From NCBI GenBank assembly GCA_017303675.1, contig JAFLBX010000001.1:1623970-1687969 (forward strand): a stretch of DNA of 64,000 nt, read 5' to 3'. The translations under genes and the position numbers were made by a program. The notes beneath the pieces are model-generated. The model was not told the origin of the DNA and ran no database searches. It saw only the letters and a program-made list of their open reading frames with translations. Positions 1 through 8,724 of this stretch are shown here, piece after piece. Position 1 is the first letter of the stretch. Each line of letters begins with the position of its first letter. Origin of the DNA: Ignavibacteria bacterium (GTDB taxonomy: Bacteria > Bacteroidota > Ignavibacteria > Tepidaquicellales > OLB5).

Positions 1-77
1 AAAAAATAAAATCTTTTTCATTGTATAGAAGTGTTTAATGTATAGATTTAAACTGTAAAATATATATAGTGTTCCGC

Positions 78-93
78 CCTAACGTATGTTAGG
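78..93. promoter_or_regulatory. Perfect 16-bp inverted repeat upstream of the sigma factor gene
   Basis: CCTAAC-GTAT-GTTAGG is a perfect inverted repeat about 160 bases before the sigma factor start. It has no T tract, so it is more likely an operator or a short dispersed palindrome than a terminator. I see no gene in the first 255 bases. Confidence 0.3.
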
Positions 94-255
94 CTGAGAG
101 AGCAAAATTAAGCTCAATTTACAAATATTTACACCTAATAATGGAAAATTTTATCATATTATATAGTAACTATTTTGGGTAATTTATATAAATTGGATTG
201 CTTGAAATAGTGCATTAAATTCATTAACTTAATGAACTAAAAATAAGAGAAATTA

Positions 256-1005
256 TTGAAAAAAGATAACTCCAAAAAAGAGTCAAAAATAAACAAAGAG
301 GCAGATATCAATAAAACAGCAGAAATAAAAAGTGAGGCAGAAATAATGAATCCTGAAAATTTAGAGCCCACAGAAGCCCCTGAAAATGATGAATATAGTG
401 AAGGTGAAGATAATCCTTTAGATGAGCTAAGTCCTTCGGAATTAGACGCCAGAAAGCGCGATTTTGAGAAGGAAGCTGTGCCGCATATGAAGCTGCTCTT
501 CAATTACGCTCAAAGAATGACCGGTGACCAGCTTGAAGCTGATGACCTGGTACAGGATACCTATATGCGTGCTTTCAGGTTTTTCCACAAGTTTGAACGG
601 GGAACTAACTGCAAAGCATGGCTGTTCAGGATAATGAAGAATTGTTATATCAACAAGTACCGTAAAAATAAAAAAGAGCCTTCAAAAGTTGATTATGAAG
701 ATGTTCAGAACTTTTACGATTCAATAAGAGATGATGTAGTTGATCCTAACGATCTGGAACACAAGGTGTTCAGCAACCTGCTTGATGATGAATTAATGAA
801 CGCGCTTAATTCACTGCAGGATGATTATAAAACGGTTGTAATACTGTGCGATCTTGAAGGATTGAGCTATGAAGAAATAGCGGAGTTCCTTGATGTGCCG
901 ATAGGCACGGTTAGAAGCCGCCTTCACAGAGGAAGAAAAATATTACAGAAAAAGCTTCAGGACTATGCAAAGTCCAGGGGCTATTCGGTTGAATCAATGG
1001 CGTAG
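256..1005 (+). CDS. ECF-type RNA polymerase sigma factor (SigH/SigR-like)
   Basis: This is a two-domain sigma-70 family protein. An acidic, low-complexity N-terminal part (about 1-65) precedes region 2 (about 70-140, with EADDLVQDTYMRAF and GTNCKAWLFRIMKNCYINKYRK-type residues) and region 4 (about 178-240, with LSYEEIAEFLDVPIGTVRSR, the promoter-binding helix-turn-helix). The region 2 block resembles the SigR/SigH group, which often answers thiol stress. The frame opens with TTG at 256. An ATG at 346 has a GAGG eight bases upstream and would remove the odd 30-residue leader, so the real start is unsettled. The next genes encode a membrane anti-sigma-like protein and a TlpA-like lipoprotein, so the three probably form one envelope-stress unit. 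Sigma factor identity is firm; the redox role is inferred. Confidence 0.92.
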   Translation: MKKDNSKKESKINKEADINKTAEIKSEAEIMNPENLEPTEAPENDEYSEGEDNPLDELSPSELDARKRDFEKEAVPHMKLLFNYAQRMTGDQLEADDLVQDTYMRAFRFFHKFERGTNCKAWLFRIMKNCYINKYRKNKKEPSKVDYEDVQNFYDSIRDDVVDPNDLEHKVFSNLLDDELMNALNSLQDDYKTVVILCDLEGLSYEEIAEFLDVPIGTVRSRLHRGRKILQKKLQDYAKSRGYSVESMA

Positions 1006-1083
1006 GTCTCATAAACCAGCATTCATTATTTTTAACCGGAATTAGACGGAGAAAATTGTTATTATCAAAAACCATCAAATACT

Positions 1084-2016
1084 ATGCCTATGGGTCTAAA
1101 TACTACTACTTTTAACATAGATGAGTTAATTTCATCCTATGCAGATAACCAAATTACAGATCCCGAATTAAAGAAACAAATTGAAGACCTTTTAAGCAAA
1201 GATCAGAAGCTCAATGCCAAGTATAAGGCAGAAGTTCTGACCAAAGATCTTTTACGGACCAGGTTACCTGAAGTCGAGCTGCCTTCCGTTACTTATCAGA
1301 AAGTAATGCTTTCAATTGATAACATGATAGCGGAATCCAAAAAAAAATACAATACTTCTTCTGCCGGCGGTAATTTAGCTGAAGCAGAAATTGAATACCC
1401 TTCCTTCTGGGAATCACTAAAACAGGCATTCACTGAAAAATTCATTGGCGTTCCGAGATATGCATTTGCGATACTTGCATTTGTAATTATCGGGGGTCTT
1501 GTTGTATTTTCAGGCGGAAAGAAAACACGCAATCCGTACATTTTAACCGGCACTGAATCAAGCATAATGGTACAGGCTGTAAACAGCTTCCACAAAGTTT
1601 TAAAGGGAGATGTTAAGCCGCAGCTTACATCAAGCAATGCAGCAGAGGTTGAAAAGTATGTGATGGAAAAAGCGCATTTCGATCCTTACGTTCCCGTGAT
1701 TGAAAATTACCAAATAGCAGGTGTTGTTTGCAATGATTATAAAGGCCAGGAACTTGCTCACATAATTTATAAGAACAATGACGGCTCAATGATATACATT
1801 CTGCAGGTGCCGATAACTGCCATGCAGAAAAAGAACCTTGATCTGCCTGATGACGTACAGAATGAAATTAAAAAAGCGCAGTATTACATGTGTGATGAGG
1901 TTGATGAAAACGACTGCACTATGACACTTTGGTACAAGGAAAATAATGTATGCGCTTCCATGACAACAATGCCGAAGCAGGAAATGTATTCAACGTTCAC
2001 AAGTTTCAATAAATAA
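1084..2016 (+). CDS. Membrane-bound anti-sigma-like protein with periplasmic cysteines
   Basis: The 310-residue protein has an acidic, helical cytoplasmic N-terminus (about 10-85), one membrane segment (about 126-144, followed by GGKKTR) and a C-terminal extracytoplasmic domain. This is the usual layout of an anti-sigma factor, and it follows the sigma gene by 78 bases. It lacks the HxxxCxxC zinc motif that SigR/SigH partners normally carry. Four cysteines (216, 270, 278, 290) all lie on the outer side. A TlpA-type thioredoxin follows after 15 bases. I infer that it holds the sigma factor at the membrane and senses the envelope, perhaps its thiol state. No characterised family was recognised for the outer domain. 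Confidence 0.7.
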   Translation: MPMGLNTTTFNIDELISSYADNQITDPELKKQIEDLLSKDQKLNAKYKAEVLTKDLLRTRLPEVELPSVTYQKVMLSIDNMIAESKKKYNTSSAGGNLAEAEIEYPSFWESLKQAFTEKFIGVPRYAFAILAFVIIGGLVVFSGGKKTRNPYILTGTESSIMVQAVNSFHKVLKGDVKPQLTSSNAAEVEKYVMEKAHFDPYVPVIENYQIAGVVCNDYKGQELAHIIYKNNDGSMIYILQVPITAMQKKNLDLPDDVQNEIKKAQYYMCDEVDENDCTMTLWYKENNVCASMTTMPKQEMYSTFTSFNK

Positions 2017-2031
2017 ATATAAAAAATTTTA

Positions 2032-2670
2032 ATGTACAGGTTAATTTTAGTATTAATAACAGCAGCGGCAGTTTCTTTTAACTGTTCAAAAACAACGGAA
2101 AAAACCGATGTTAAGCCGCAGGATAATAAACAAAACACTCAGCAGCAGAATACACAGCAGCAGAACACACAGCAAAATAACCAGAAACAGGATACAAAGC
2201 CTGCTTCGGGCAGCTCTTTTGTTGTGAAAGAAGTTGATAAGGATGTAGCCAAAGATAAGATGGTTGATTTTAAGTGGGATGAGAACGGCAAGGAAATGAA
2301 GCTTTCTGATTACAAAGGCAAGGTAATACTGCTGAACTTCTGGGCAACATGGTGCCCGCCATGCAGGAAAGAGCTTCCGGACCTTTCGACAATTTCAACA
2401 GAGCTGAAGGATAAGGATTTTAAAATGATTGGTGTATCAGTAGATGATAACCAGGAAGTTCTGAATAATTTCCTTAAAGCTAACAATCTTTCATATACTG
2501 TGGTGTTTGAACCAAATGAGCTTGTGGCGAAGTATATGTCAGCTGCCGGGCAGAACCAGAATGTTGTTCCGCAGACATATATTATTGATAAGAACGGTAA
2601 AGTTGTTGAAGCAATAATGGGTTCAAGAAGCAAAGCTGACTTTTTGAGTATAATTAATAAGTATTTGTAA
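2032..2670 (+). CDS. TlpA-like thioredoxin-fold lipoprotein
   Basis: The signal peptide ends in a lipobox-like VSFNC with Cys18 as the lipidated residue. A Q/N-rich linker (about 32-55) then spaces the thioredoxin fold from the membrane. The fold carries the active site WCPPC (107-111) and a cis-proline (VPQTY, Pro170). Such proteins reduce thiols or maturate cytochromes in the periplasm. It is the last gene of the sigma/anti-sigma unit and is followed by a strong terminator, which suggests that the sigma factor controls a thiol-repair enzyme. The target substrates cannot be read from the sequence. Confidence 0.88.
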   Translation: MYRLILVLITAAAVSFNCSKTTEKTDVKPQDNKQNTQQQNTQQQNTQQNNQKQDTKPASGSSFVVKEVDKDVAKDKMVDFKWDENGKEMKLSDYKGKVILLNFWATWCPPCRKELPDLSTISTELKDKDFKMIGVSVDDNQEVLNNFLKANNLSYTVVFEPNELVAKYMSAAGQNQNVVPQTYIIDKNGKVVEAIMGSRSKADFLSIINKYL

Positions 2671-2690
2671 GAATAATAATTGTTTTTTTA

Positions 2691-2717
2691 AAAGCCCGGT
2701 ATTTGCCGGGCTTTTTT
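2691..2717 (+). terminator. Rho-independent terminator of the sigma operon
   Basis: AAAGCCCGG pairs with CCGGGCTTT across a 6-nt loop, and a run of seven T follows. It lies 20 bases after the TlpA-like gene. Confidence 0.9.
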
Positions 2718-2741
2718 TATTTATAGTTGTTGGTAAACTTT

Positions 2742-2840
2742 ACGCCGTCGTTGGGCTTTTGACCAAATTTAGACGTTGGTGAGAACACCGACGCCGGCGA
2801 TAAACATACCCTCTCCAGCTCCCCCTCTTAGTGGGAGAGT
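2742..2840. repeat. Two intergenic hairpin words (dispersed-repeat type)
   Basis: The gap between the terminator and tRNA-Leu exceeds 300 bases. It holds a hairpin CGTTGGTG-AGAA-CACCGACG (about 2773-2792) and a CT/GA-rich inverted repeat, CTCTCC...GGGAGAG (about 2811-2838). Similar words lie in other gaps of this window. No open frame in the gap looks like a gene. Confidence 0.45.
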
Positions 2841-2893
2841 TAAGAATCTGCCGATAAATTCGGCAAATTTTATGTATATTTGTACGCTAAGCA

Positions 2894-2909
2894 TCAATTA
2901 TATAATTGA
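2894..2909. promoter_or_regulatory. 16-bp perfect palindrome upstream of tRNA-Leu
   Basis: TCAATTATATAATTGA is perfectly symmetric. A TANNTTTG-like element (TATATTTG) ends at 2882, just before it, so the palindrome could be an operator on the tRNA-Leu/recJ transcript. No -33 element was found, so the promoter is uncertain. Confidence 0.3.
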
Positions 2910-2992
2910 GATTTAGCTAAAATTTTAGTAAATTTAACAGTTTATATGTATTCATATCTTTAAAATTACCTGATTTAACATATAAATATCCA

Positions 2993-3076
2993 GCCCGGAT
3001 GGTGAAATTGGTATACACGCTGTGTTCAGGGCGCAGTTCCGGTCACGGAGTGCGAGTTCGAGTCTCGCTCCGGGCA
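2993..3076 (+). tRNA. tRNA-Leu (anticodon CAG)
   Basis: Acceptor arms GCCCGGA and TCCGGGC pair perfectly with discriminator A. The anticodon stem CTGTG/CGCAG encloses loop TTCAGGG, giving anticodon CAG. A long variable arm (CCGGTCACGG region) is as expected for a class II leucine tRNA, and the T loop is GTTCGAGTC. The 3' CCA is not encoded. recJ begins 23 bases downstream and may be co-transcribed. Confidence 0.95.
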
Positions 3077-3099
3077 CTATAAAAATAAATAAAAATTGA

Positions 3100-4884
3100 A
3101 TGTCCAGTGCAATCAGGAAGAAATGGACAATATCAAGCGCAGAAGATGAAGAAAAGGTTAATAATCTATCTCAGGAGATAAACGTACCGGCCTCTTTAGC
3201 CAGAATTCTGGTTGAGAGGAAAATACACTCACGCGCTGATGCGAAGAAATTTTTCGTCCATGATCTAAAAAATCTTTATGACCCGTTCCTTATGAAAGGA
3301 ATGGAAACCGCTTCCGAAAGGATAATAGAGGTTATAAAGAATAAAGAAAAGATCCTTATCTTTGGTGACTACGATGTAGACGGTACATCCGGGGTTTCCA
3401 TGTTTCACACATTTTTAAGAGATCTAGGCGTACCCAACGAAGTTTTTATACCCGATAGGTTCACAGATGGTTATGGCCTATCCAACACTGGAATAGATCA
3501 TGCTAATTCACTTGGCATAAAGCTAATTGTTGCCATCGATTGCGGCATTACCGCAGTTGATAAGGTTGATTATGCCAAGTCGCTTGGTATTGATATGATA
3601 ATATGTGACCATCACCAGCCGCCGGCAACTCTTCCAAACGCGTATGCTATTCTGGATGCGCTGCAGCCGGACTGCAATTACCCGTTCAAGAGTCTTTGCG
3701 GCACAGGCGTTGCGTTTAAGCTTATACAGGCTGTTTGCAAAAAGCTTGAGCTGAATGACTGGCAGTCACTTCTTGATTTTGTTGCCGTTGCAACGGCTGC
3801 CGATATGGTGCCGGTAATTGATGAGAACAGAACGCTAATAAGCTATGGATTTAAGCAGATATTAAATAATCCAAGACCCAGCTTTGCAACAATATTTAAA
3901 AATTCAAGCTTAAAGCTTGAACATATCACAACATCAAACGTTGTGTTCACAATCGGACCCCGCATAAATGCCGTTGGCAGGCTTGGCGATGCTACCAGGG
4001 CTGTTAAGTTCTTAACCAGCAAGTCAATAGCTGAAGCTGAAGAATTAATGAGCGTGCTTGAGAAAGAAAATTCTAACCGCAAAAAAATTGACAGCGAAAT
4101 TTACCTGCAGGCGCAAAGCTCATACGAAACTTACAAAGTGAACAGTATAAACACCGCTGAAAAAGATGATGTAGCAATTGTGCTGCATAATCCTGAGTGG
4201 CACCCTGGTGTGCTTGGTATAATAGCTTCAAGAATGGTAGAGAAATATTACAGGCCTTCAATCATACTTACAACATTCAACGGTTATGCCAAAGGTTCAG
4301 CCAGAAGCATAAATAATTTCAATATCTATGAAGCGATCAAGCGGACATCTGAAGAATGCGGTGCAGTCGTTCAGTTTGGCGGTCATTTTCACGCAGCCGG
4401 AATAGAAATTGAAGTTGAAAAGGTTGAGGAATTCAGAAATACATTTAACAGGATAGCTAAAAGTATCATAAATGATACAGCAGGCGGTAAAGAGCTGCTT
4501 ATACCTGAAATTAAGGTTGATGCTGAAATTGATGTAACAGAAGTGAACCAGAGATTTGTTAAAATACTGAGTCATTTTGAGCCTTTTGGACCGGGAAATA
4601 TGACACCGGTATTTTTAACCCGTGACCTGCAGATAGTGGGGGACCCTAAAACATATAACGGCTCAACAACTGTATTTAAGGTCAGAAAAGGAACTCAAAA
4701 CGGAAACAGGTTTGATAATTACAGCTTTGATTGTGTTTACTACCAGTCACCCGATCTTGACGAGAGCTCACGCTATCATTTAAAGACCGGAACAAAGCTT
4801 GATATTATTTATTCAGTTGAGGAAAATCACTGGAACGGAAATACAAAGACACAGTTCAGGATAAGAGATCTTAAGATCAATTAA
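3100..4884 (+). CDS. recJ: Single-stranded-DNA-specific 5'-3' exonuclease RecJ
   Basis: RecJ degrades 5' ends of single-stranded DNA in RecF-pathway recombination, mismatch repair and base excision repair. The 594-residue length is usual. The DHH domain shows GDYDVDG (89-95), a DCG (147-149) and CDHHQPP (169-175), the Mn-binding residues. The DHHA1 domain has GGHFHAAG near residue 428, and a C-terminal OB-like domain follows. It opens a repair cluster with yebC-, ruvC- and ruvA-type genes on the same strand. Its stop codon lies inside the first unit of a heptamer-period array. Confidence 0.97.
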   Translation: MSSAIRKKWTISSAEDEEKVNNLSQEINVPASLARILVERKIHSRADAKKFFVHDLKNLYDPFLMKGMETASERIIEVIKNKEKILIFGDYDVDGTSGVSMFHTFLRDLGVPNEVFIPDRFTDGYGLSNTGIDHANSLGIKLIVAIDCGITAVDKVDYAKSLGIDMIICDHHQPPATLPNAYAILDALQPDCNYPFKSLCGTGVAFKLIQAVCKKLELNDWQSLLDFVAVATAADMVPVIDENRTLISYGFKQILNNPRPSFATIFKNSSLKLEHITTSNVVFTIGPRINAVGRLGDATRAVKFLTSKSIAEAEELMSVLEKENSNRKKIDSEIYLQAQSSYETYKVNSINTAEKDDVAIVLHNPEWHPGVLGIIASRMVEKYYRPSIILTTFNGYAKGSARSINNFNIYEAIKRTSEECGAVVQFGGHFHAAGIEIEVEKVEEFRNTFNRIAKSIINDTAGGKELLIPEIKVDAEIDVTEVNQRFVKILSHFEPFGPGNMTPVFLTRDLQIVGDPKTYNGSTTVFKVRKGTQNGNRFDNYSFDCVYYQSPDLDESSRYHLKTGTKLDIIYSVEENHWNGNTKTQFRIRDLKIN

Positions 4885-4942
4885 CAATGAACAAATAGCA
4901 TCGAGTAATTACGAATTAATAATTACGAATTCAAATTAACAA
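4880..4942. repeat. Heptamer-period array at the recJ 3' end
   Basis: From the recJ stop codon on, the DNA reads in 7-nt units: ATTAACA, ATGAACA, AATAGCA, TCGAGTA, ATTACGA, ATTAATA, ATTACGA, ATTCAAA, TTAACAA. The period is kept while the sequence drifts. It is one of six such arrays in the window. Confidence 0.6.
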
Positions 4943-4973
4943 TTTTTAAAAGTCTAAATTTTTATTTCAAAGT

Positions 4974-5729
4974 ATGTCAGGACACTCGAAGTGGTCAACA
5001 ATAAAAAGGAAAAAAGGCGCAATTGATGCTGCCAGGGGAAAAGTATTCACCAAAATAATCAAGGAAATTACCGTAGCTGCCAGGATAGGCGGCGGTGATA
5101 TCGAAGCGAATCCCAGGCTTAGACTTGCAGTAAACAATGCCAAGTCAAACAATATGCCTGCAGATAATATTACCAGGGCTATTAAAAAAGGAACCGGCGA
5201 GCTTGAAGGTGTAAGCTATGATGAAATAACATATGAAGGATACGGACCCGGCGGAGTTGCGCTGATTATTGAATCAATGACAGATAACAAGAACCGTACA
5301 GTTGCAGAGCTGCGGCATTTGCTTTCAAAACACGGCGGCAATCTGGCTGAATCAGGCGCAGTGAGCTGGAATTTTGAGCGCAAGGGTGTTATAACCGTTA
5401 CAAAAGGAAGTTACACAGAAGATGACCTGATGAATGTTATACTTGATGCCGGAGCTGATGATATGGAAGGTGAAGAAGATTTTTATGAAGTTACAGCATC
5501 ACTTGAAAACTTTGAAACTGTAAGAAAAGCAATCGAAGCATCAGGACTAAACGGCGCTAAGATAGAAAGCGCTTCGCTGCAATATGTGCCTAAACAAACC
5601 ACAAAGGTTGAAGGCGGTGCTGCTGAATCCACAATAAAGCTGATAAGCGTAATAGAAGATAACGATGATGTGCAGAATGTTTATTCAAACGCTGATATTG
5701 ATGAGAAGGTAATGGAAGAATTTGGATAA
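4974..5729 (+). CDS. YebC/PmpR family (TACO1) protein
   Basis: The 251-residue protein begins with the family hallmark MSGHSKWSTIKRKKGA and continues with GGGDIEANPRLR and YEGYGPGGVALI. It has the three-domain YebC length. YebC proteins were first described as DNA-binding transcription regulators. More recent work ties them to translation of difficult proline stretches. The gene sits directly before ruvC, a very common arrangement in bacteria (yebC-ruvC-ruvA). An array of 7-nt units starts two bases after its stop codon. Confidence 0.95.
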   Translation: MSGHSKWSTIKRKKGAIDAARGKVFTKIIKEITVAARIGGGDIEANPRLRLAVNNAKSNNMPADNITRAIKKGTGELEGVSYDEITYEGYGPGGVALIIESMTDNKNRTVAELRHLLSKHGGNLAESGAVSWNFERKGVITVTKGSYTEDDLMNVILDAGADDMEGEEDFYEVTASLENFETVRKAIEASGLNGAKIESASLQYVPKQTTKVEGGAAESTIKLISVIEDNDDVQNVYSNADIDEKVMEEFG

Positions 5730-5731
5730 GG

Positions 5732-5773
5732 TAATACAATTACAAATTTCAAATTACAAATTTCAAATTGATA
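5732..5773. repeat. Heptamer-period array between the yebC-type gene and ruvC
   Basis: Units TAATACA, ATTACAA, ATTTCAA, ATTACAA, ATTTCAA, ATTGATA run from just after the yebC-type stop codon into the ruvC start. The ruvC TTG start lies in the last unit, and no Shine-Dalgarno sequence is visible, since the array occupies its place. Confidence 0.65.
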
Positions 5774-6325
5774 ATACTTGGAGTTGATCCCGGAACGCTT
5801 TTTACGGGTTATGCCGTAATAAGCGGTGTAAACGAAAAGCTGGAAATGCTGTGCTGCGATGTCATTAAAATACCCGCCAAAAATAAATTTCCCGTTAGAT
5901 TAAAACAGATATATGATTCACTGGTTGATGTGATCGAGGAATATAAACCGGATGAATTTGCAATTGAAACCGCGTTTTACAGCAAAAATGTTCAGTCAAC
6001 ATTAAAACTGGGTCACGCAAGGGGAGTTTCTATACTTGCTGCAGTAAATAAACAGATTCCCACCACAGAATACTCACCCCGCGAGGTTAAAAAATCAGTT
6101 TCAGGCCTGGGAGCCGCTTCAAAGGAACAGGTAAGATTTATGGTTTGCAGCATACTGAATATTGATATTAATTCACTCCCCAAACAAACCGATATTTCAG
6201 ACGCAATTGCAGTGGCAATTTGCCATCACAATAAAATGCTTGGCGGCAGTATTAAAAAATCCAAAGGCAGCAGCTGGGAAGCCTATGTGAAGGAGAATCC
6301 GAAAAAAGTTAAAGTGCAAACGTGA
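5768..6325 (+). CDS. ruvC: Holliday junction resolvase RuvC
   Basis: RuvC cuts Holliday junctions held by RuvAB. The RNase H-like fold starts with GVDPGT (catalytic Asp7). Glu67 in FAIETAFYSKN and Asp142/Asp145 in TDISDA complete the acidic site. The 185-residue length includes a slightly long lysine-rich tail. The start is TTG at 5768, the only one that keeps the first beta strand. The last codons (VQT and stop) appear to be supplied by the adjoining CGTSAAA heptamer array, so the array has probably grown into the 3' end of the gene. ruvA follows after 223 bases; ruvB is not in the window. Confidence 0.95.
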   Translation: MIILGVDPGTLFTGYAVISGVNEKLEMLCCDVIKIPAKNKFPVRLKQIYDSLVDVIEEYKPDEFAIETAFYSKNVQSTLKLGHARGVSILAAVNKQIPTTEYSPREVKKSVSGLGAASKEQVRFMVCSILNIDINSLPKQTDISDAIAVAICHHNKMLGGSIKKSKGSSWEAYVKENPKKVKVQT

Positions 6326-6411
6326 AACGTCAAACGTGAAATGTGAAGCGTCAAACGTGAAATGTGAAACGTCAAACGTGAAATGTGAAACGTCAAACGT
6401 CAAACGTGAAA
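6321..6411. repeat. Thirteen tandem heptamers at the ruvC 3' end
   Basis: CGTGAAA, CGTCAAA and TGTGAAA alternate 13 times without a gap. A 21-bp higher-order unit (CGTCAAA-CGTGAAA-TGTGAAA) is repeated three times almost perfectly. The ruvC stop TGA lies in the first unit. The remaining 137 bases before ruvA show only imperfect hairpin words (CGCTGCGCTCAG and TTACTTCTGTAAGG). Confidence 0.9.
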
Positions 6412-6548
6412 TCTTCAATCGCTGCGCTCAGTAAGGCAAGCGTGAAAACTTTCTACTCTTACTTCTGTAAGGCTGGTGTGAAAAATTAAAAAGATTGATA
6501 CAATACTATTTTTTATTAAAAGTATTGAGATTTTATTATTAAAGATTA

Positions 6549-7160
6549 ATGATAGATTATATAAAAGGTAAGCTCATTAACAAAAAGGCTGCGCAATTAA
6601 TAGTTGAGGCGGGCGGAATAGGCTACAGTATTAACTGTACTTTGGGAACAATTGAAAATACCGGAAGCATAGGTGATGAAGTAATGATTTCTGTTCACCT
6701 GAATATAAAAGATAACCCGTTTTCAGTAACGCTTTACGGCTTCCGTGATGAAGCAGAAAGAGAGTGCTTCAGGCAGATCATCTCGGTATCAGGTATTGGT
6801 CCCAAAACCGGGCTGAGTATCCTTTCAGCTATCAGTTATAATGACTTAATCGATATGATATCAAAGGGTAATTATCATCCATTGACCTCAATTTCAGGTG
6901 TGGGTAAAAAAACAGCTGAAAGGCTTGCTGTGGAGCTTAAAGATAAGCTGGGCAAAGTTGAAACTGAAACAGCAGGCGTTAATTTAAATTCAGGAAAGCT
7001 TGGTGAGCTTGGCAAGGCATCTGAGGTAATTGGAGCGCTTATGGCGCTTGGCTACAACAGGCTTGAAGCTGATAAAATGGTCAGAACCATTTCATCACGC
7101 AGTGATTTTATGGATATGCCGACAGAAGCAGCGGTTCGCGAAATTTTAAGAGGGAAATGA
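6549..7160 (+). CDS. ruvA: Holliday junction branch migration subunit RuvA
   Basis: RuvA binds four-way junctions as a tetramer and loads the RuvB helicase. An OB fold (1-65) is followed by two helix-hairpin-helix motifs, SVSGIGPKTGLSIL (79-92) and SISGVGKKTAERLAVEL (114-130). A C-terminal three-helix domain that contacts RuvB (about 155-203) completes the protein. Length 203 is typical. It ends three bases from the convergent purF gene, with no terminator between them. Confidence 0.97.
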   Translation: MIDYIKGKLINKKAAQLIVEAGGIGYSINCTLGTIENTGSIGDEVMISVHLNIKDNPFSVTLYGFRDEAERECFRQIISVSGIGPKTGLSILSAISYNDLIDMISKGNYHPLTSISGVGKKTAERLAVELKDKLGKVETETAGVNLNSGKLGELGKASEVIGALMALGYNRLEADKMVRTISSRSDFMDMPTEAAVREILRGK

Positions 7161-7163
7161 CAG

Positions 7164-8708
7164 CTATCCCTCAAATTCTGTTTTTTCTATTTCTTCAATA
7201 GGTATCGGGTAATTACCGCTGAAACATGCATCACAGTAACTTATCTTTTCGCCATGCTTATTAATACCCTGCGGCACTGAATCATGCAGCTTATCAAGCG
7301 ATAAATACTCAACTGAATTCACATCGAGATATTCCCTGATCTTCTCTAGATCCCTATCACACTGGTTAGCGATAAGCTCGCTTTTTGAAGGGAAATCCAT
7401 GCCGTAATAACACGGTGAAATTATCGGCGGTGATGTTATTCTTAAATGAATTTCTTTTGGGCCGGCTTCTTTCACCAGCTTTACAAGCTGCCGGGCAGTA
7501 GTTCCCCTTACTATTGAATCATCAACTATTACAACAATCCTGTCTTTGAGAACAGATTTAACAGTATTGAATTTTGCTTTTACTTTTATTTCCCTGTTAT
7601 CCTGCCCGGGCTGAATAAATGTTCTGCCGATATAATGGCTTCTTATTAAACCAAGCTCCAGCTTAACATAAGGATTGCTTTTTATGGTTTCAGTAACGAA
7701 ACCAAGCGCAGCGGTATTGCTTGAATCCGGTACGCTTATTACAACTACTTTTTTATCTTCGATGTTCGCTTTTGGTGCAGGTTTTTCAATTGACAGGTTT
7801 TTCCCCAGCTTTCTGCGGACCTTATCCACTGTATGCCCGAAAATTGTAGAATCAGGGCGTGAGAAATAGATATATTCAAAAATACAGTGTTTTGTTTCAG
7901 GTTTTTTATCGATGAAAAAAGATTTAACTTCGCCGGTTCTGATCACTTCATCATCAATCTGAATAACTTCACCGGCTTTCAGATCGCGGATATAATCAGC
8001 GTTTATGATATCAAATGCACAGGTTTCAGATGCAAATACAAAGCTGGAGCCCAGCTTCGCCATGGAAAGTGGCCTTACGGCATAGGGATCCCTGATAGCA
8101 AAGAGCTTATCATCAGTTATAAGTATAATTGAATAAGCGCCCCTTATCTGCCTGGCAGCATCGAGGATCTTATCTATCATTTCATTTTCACGCGAGCGGG
8201 CAATCAGATGAAGGAAAATTTCGCTGTCTGTTGAAGTCTGAAACAATGTACCTTCATTCTGCAGCTTTTCCCTTAGCTCGCGGGTGTTGGTAAAATTACC
8301 GTTGTGTGAAAGCGCCAAATGTCCTTCTTTAAAATTAACTTTAAAGGGCTGAATATTAGCGCGGCTATCCGATGCACCGGTGGTGGAATAACGGTTATGG
8401 CCGATAGCTGCTGAGCCTTTGAGTACATTTGTTAAAATATTTTTCCCTGAAAATACGTTGAGTGCAATGCCGTGTCCTTTATGAATGTTGAACCTGTACC
8501 TGCCGTTATCCAGCTTTTCAGAAGCGCATATGCCGGAAGCTTCCTGCCCGCGGTGCTGCTGCGAGTGCAGTCCGTAATAAGTCATAACGGCAGCCTGCGG
8601 GTGGTCATATATGCCGAATATAGCGCAGTTACTGTGCGGTTTATCATCGCCGTCAAAATCTTTAGGATCTGAATCCATGCCTTTGGAGCTGATCAATTTA
8701 ATTTCCAA
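7164..8708 (-). CDS. purF: Amidophosphoribosyltransferase PurF
   Basis: PurF makes 5-phosphoribosylamine from PRPP and glutamine, the first step of purine synthesis. A propeptide precedes the catalytic nucleophile Cys28 (NCAIFGIYDH), followed by the class II glutaminase domain with HNGNF. The PRPP loop is VVIVDDSIVRGTTA (392-405). Cys275, Cys433, Cys492 and Cys495 match the four ligands of the 4Fe-4S form seen in Bacillus subtilis, so the enzyme is probably oxygen-sensitive. The frame opens with TTG at 8708. An ATG at 8678 would give a shorter propeptide, and neither has a clear ribosome site. The PHP gene lies 16 bases upstream in the same operon. Confidence 0.96.
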   Translation of the reverse strand: MEIKLISSKGMDSDPKDFDGDDKPHSNCAIFGIYDHPQAAVMTYYGLHSQQHRGQEASGICASEKLDNGRYRFNIHKGHGIALNVFSGKNILTNVLKGSAAIGHNRYSTTGASDSRANIQPFKVNFKEGHLALSHNGNFTNTRELREKLQNEGTLFQTSTDSEIFLHLIARSRENEMIDKILDAARQIRGAYSIILITDDKLFAIRDPYAVRPLSMAKLGSSFVFASETCAFDIINADYIRDLKAGEVIQIDDEVIRTGEVKSFFIDKKPETKHCIFEYIYFSRPDSTIFGHTVDKVRRKLGKNLSIEKPAPKANIEDKKVVVISVPDSSNTAALGFVTETIKSNPYVKLELGLIRSHYIGRTFIQPGQDNREIKVKAKFNTVKSVLKDRIVVIVDDSIVRGTTARQLVKLVKEAGPKEIHLRITSPPIISPCYYGMDFPSKSELIANQCDRDLEKIREYLDVNSVEYLSLDKLHDSVPQGINKHGEKISYCDACFSGNYPIPIEEIEKTEFEG

Positions 8709-8724
8709 TTTTATATATAAATTT

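Noticed and set aside
6321-6411. A short CRISPR array near ruvC
   Set aside because: The units are 7 nt with no spacers and there are no cas genes; it is a tandem heptamer repeat.
6197-6418. A 73-codon reverse-strand frame with repeated HFTFDVS phrases
   Set aside because: It is the translation of the CGTSAAA heptamer array read on the other strand and has no ribosome site; its repeats reflect DNA, not protein, structure.
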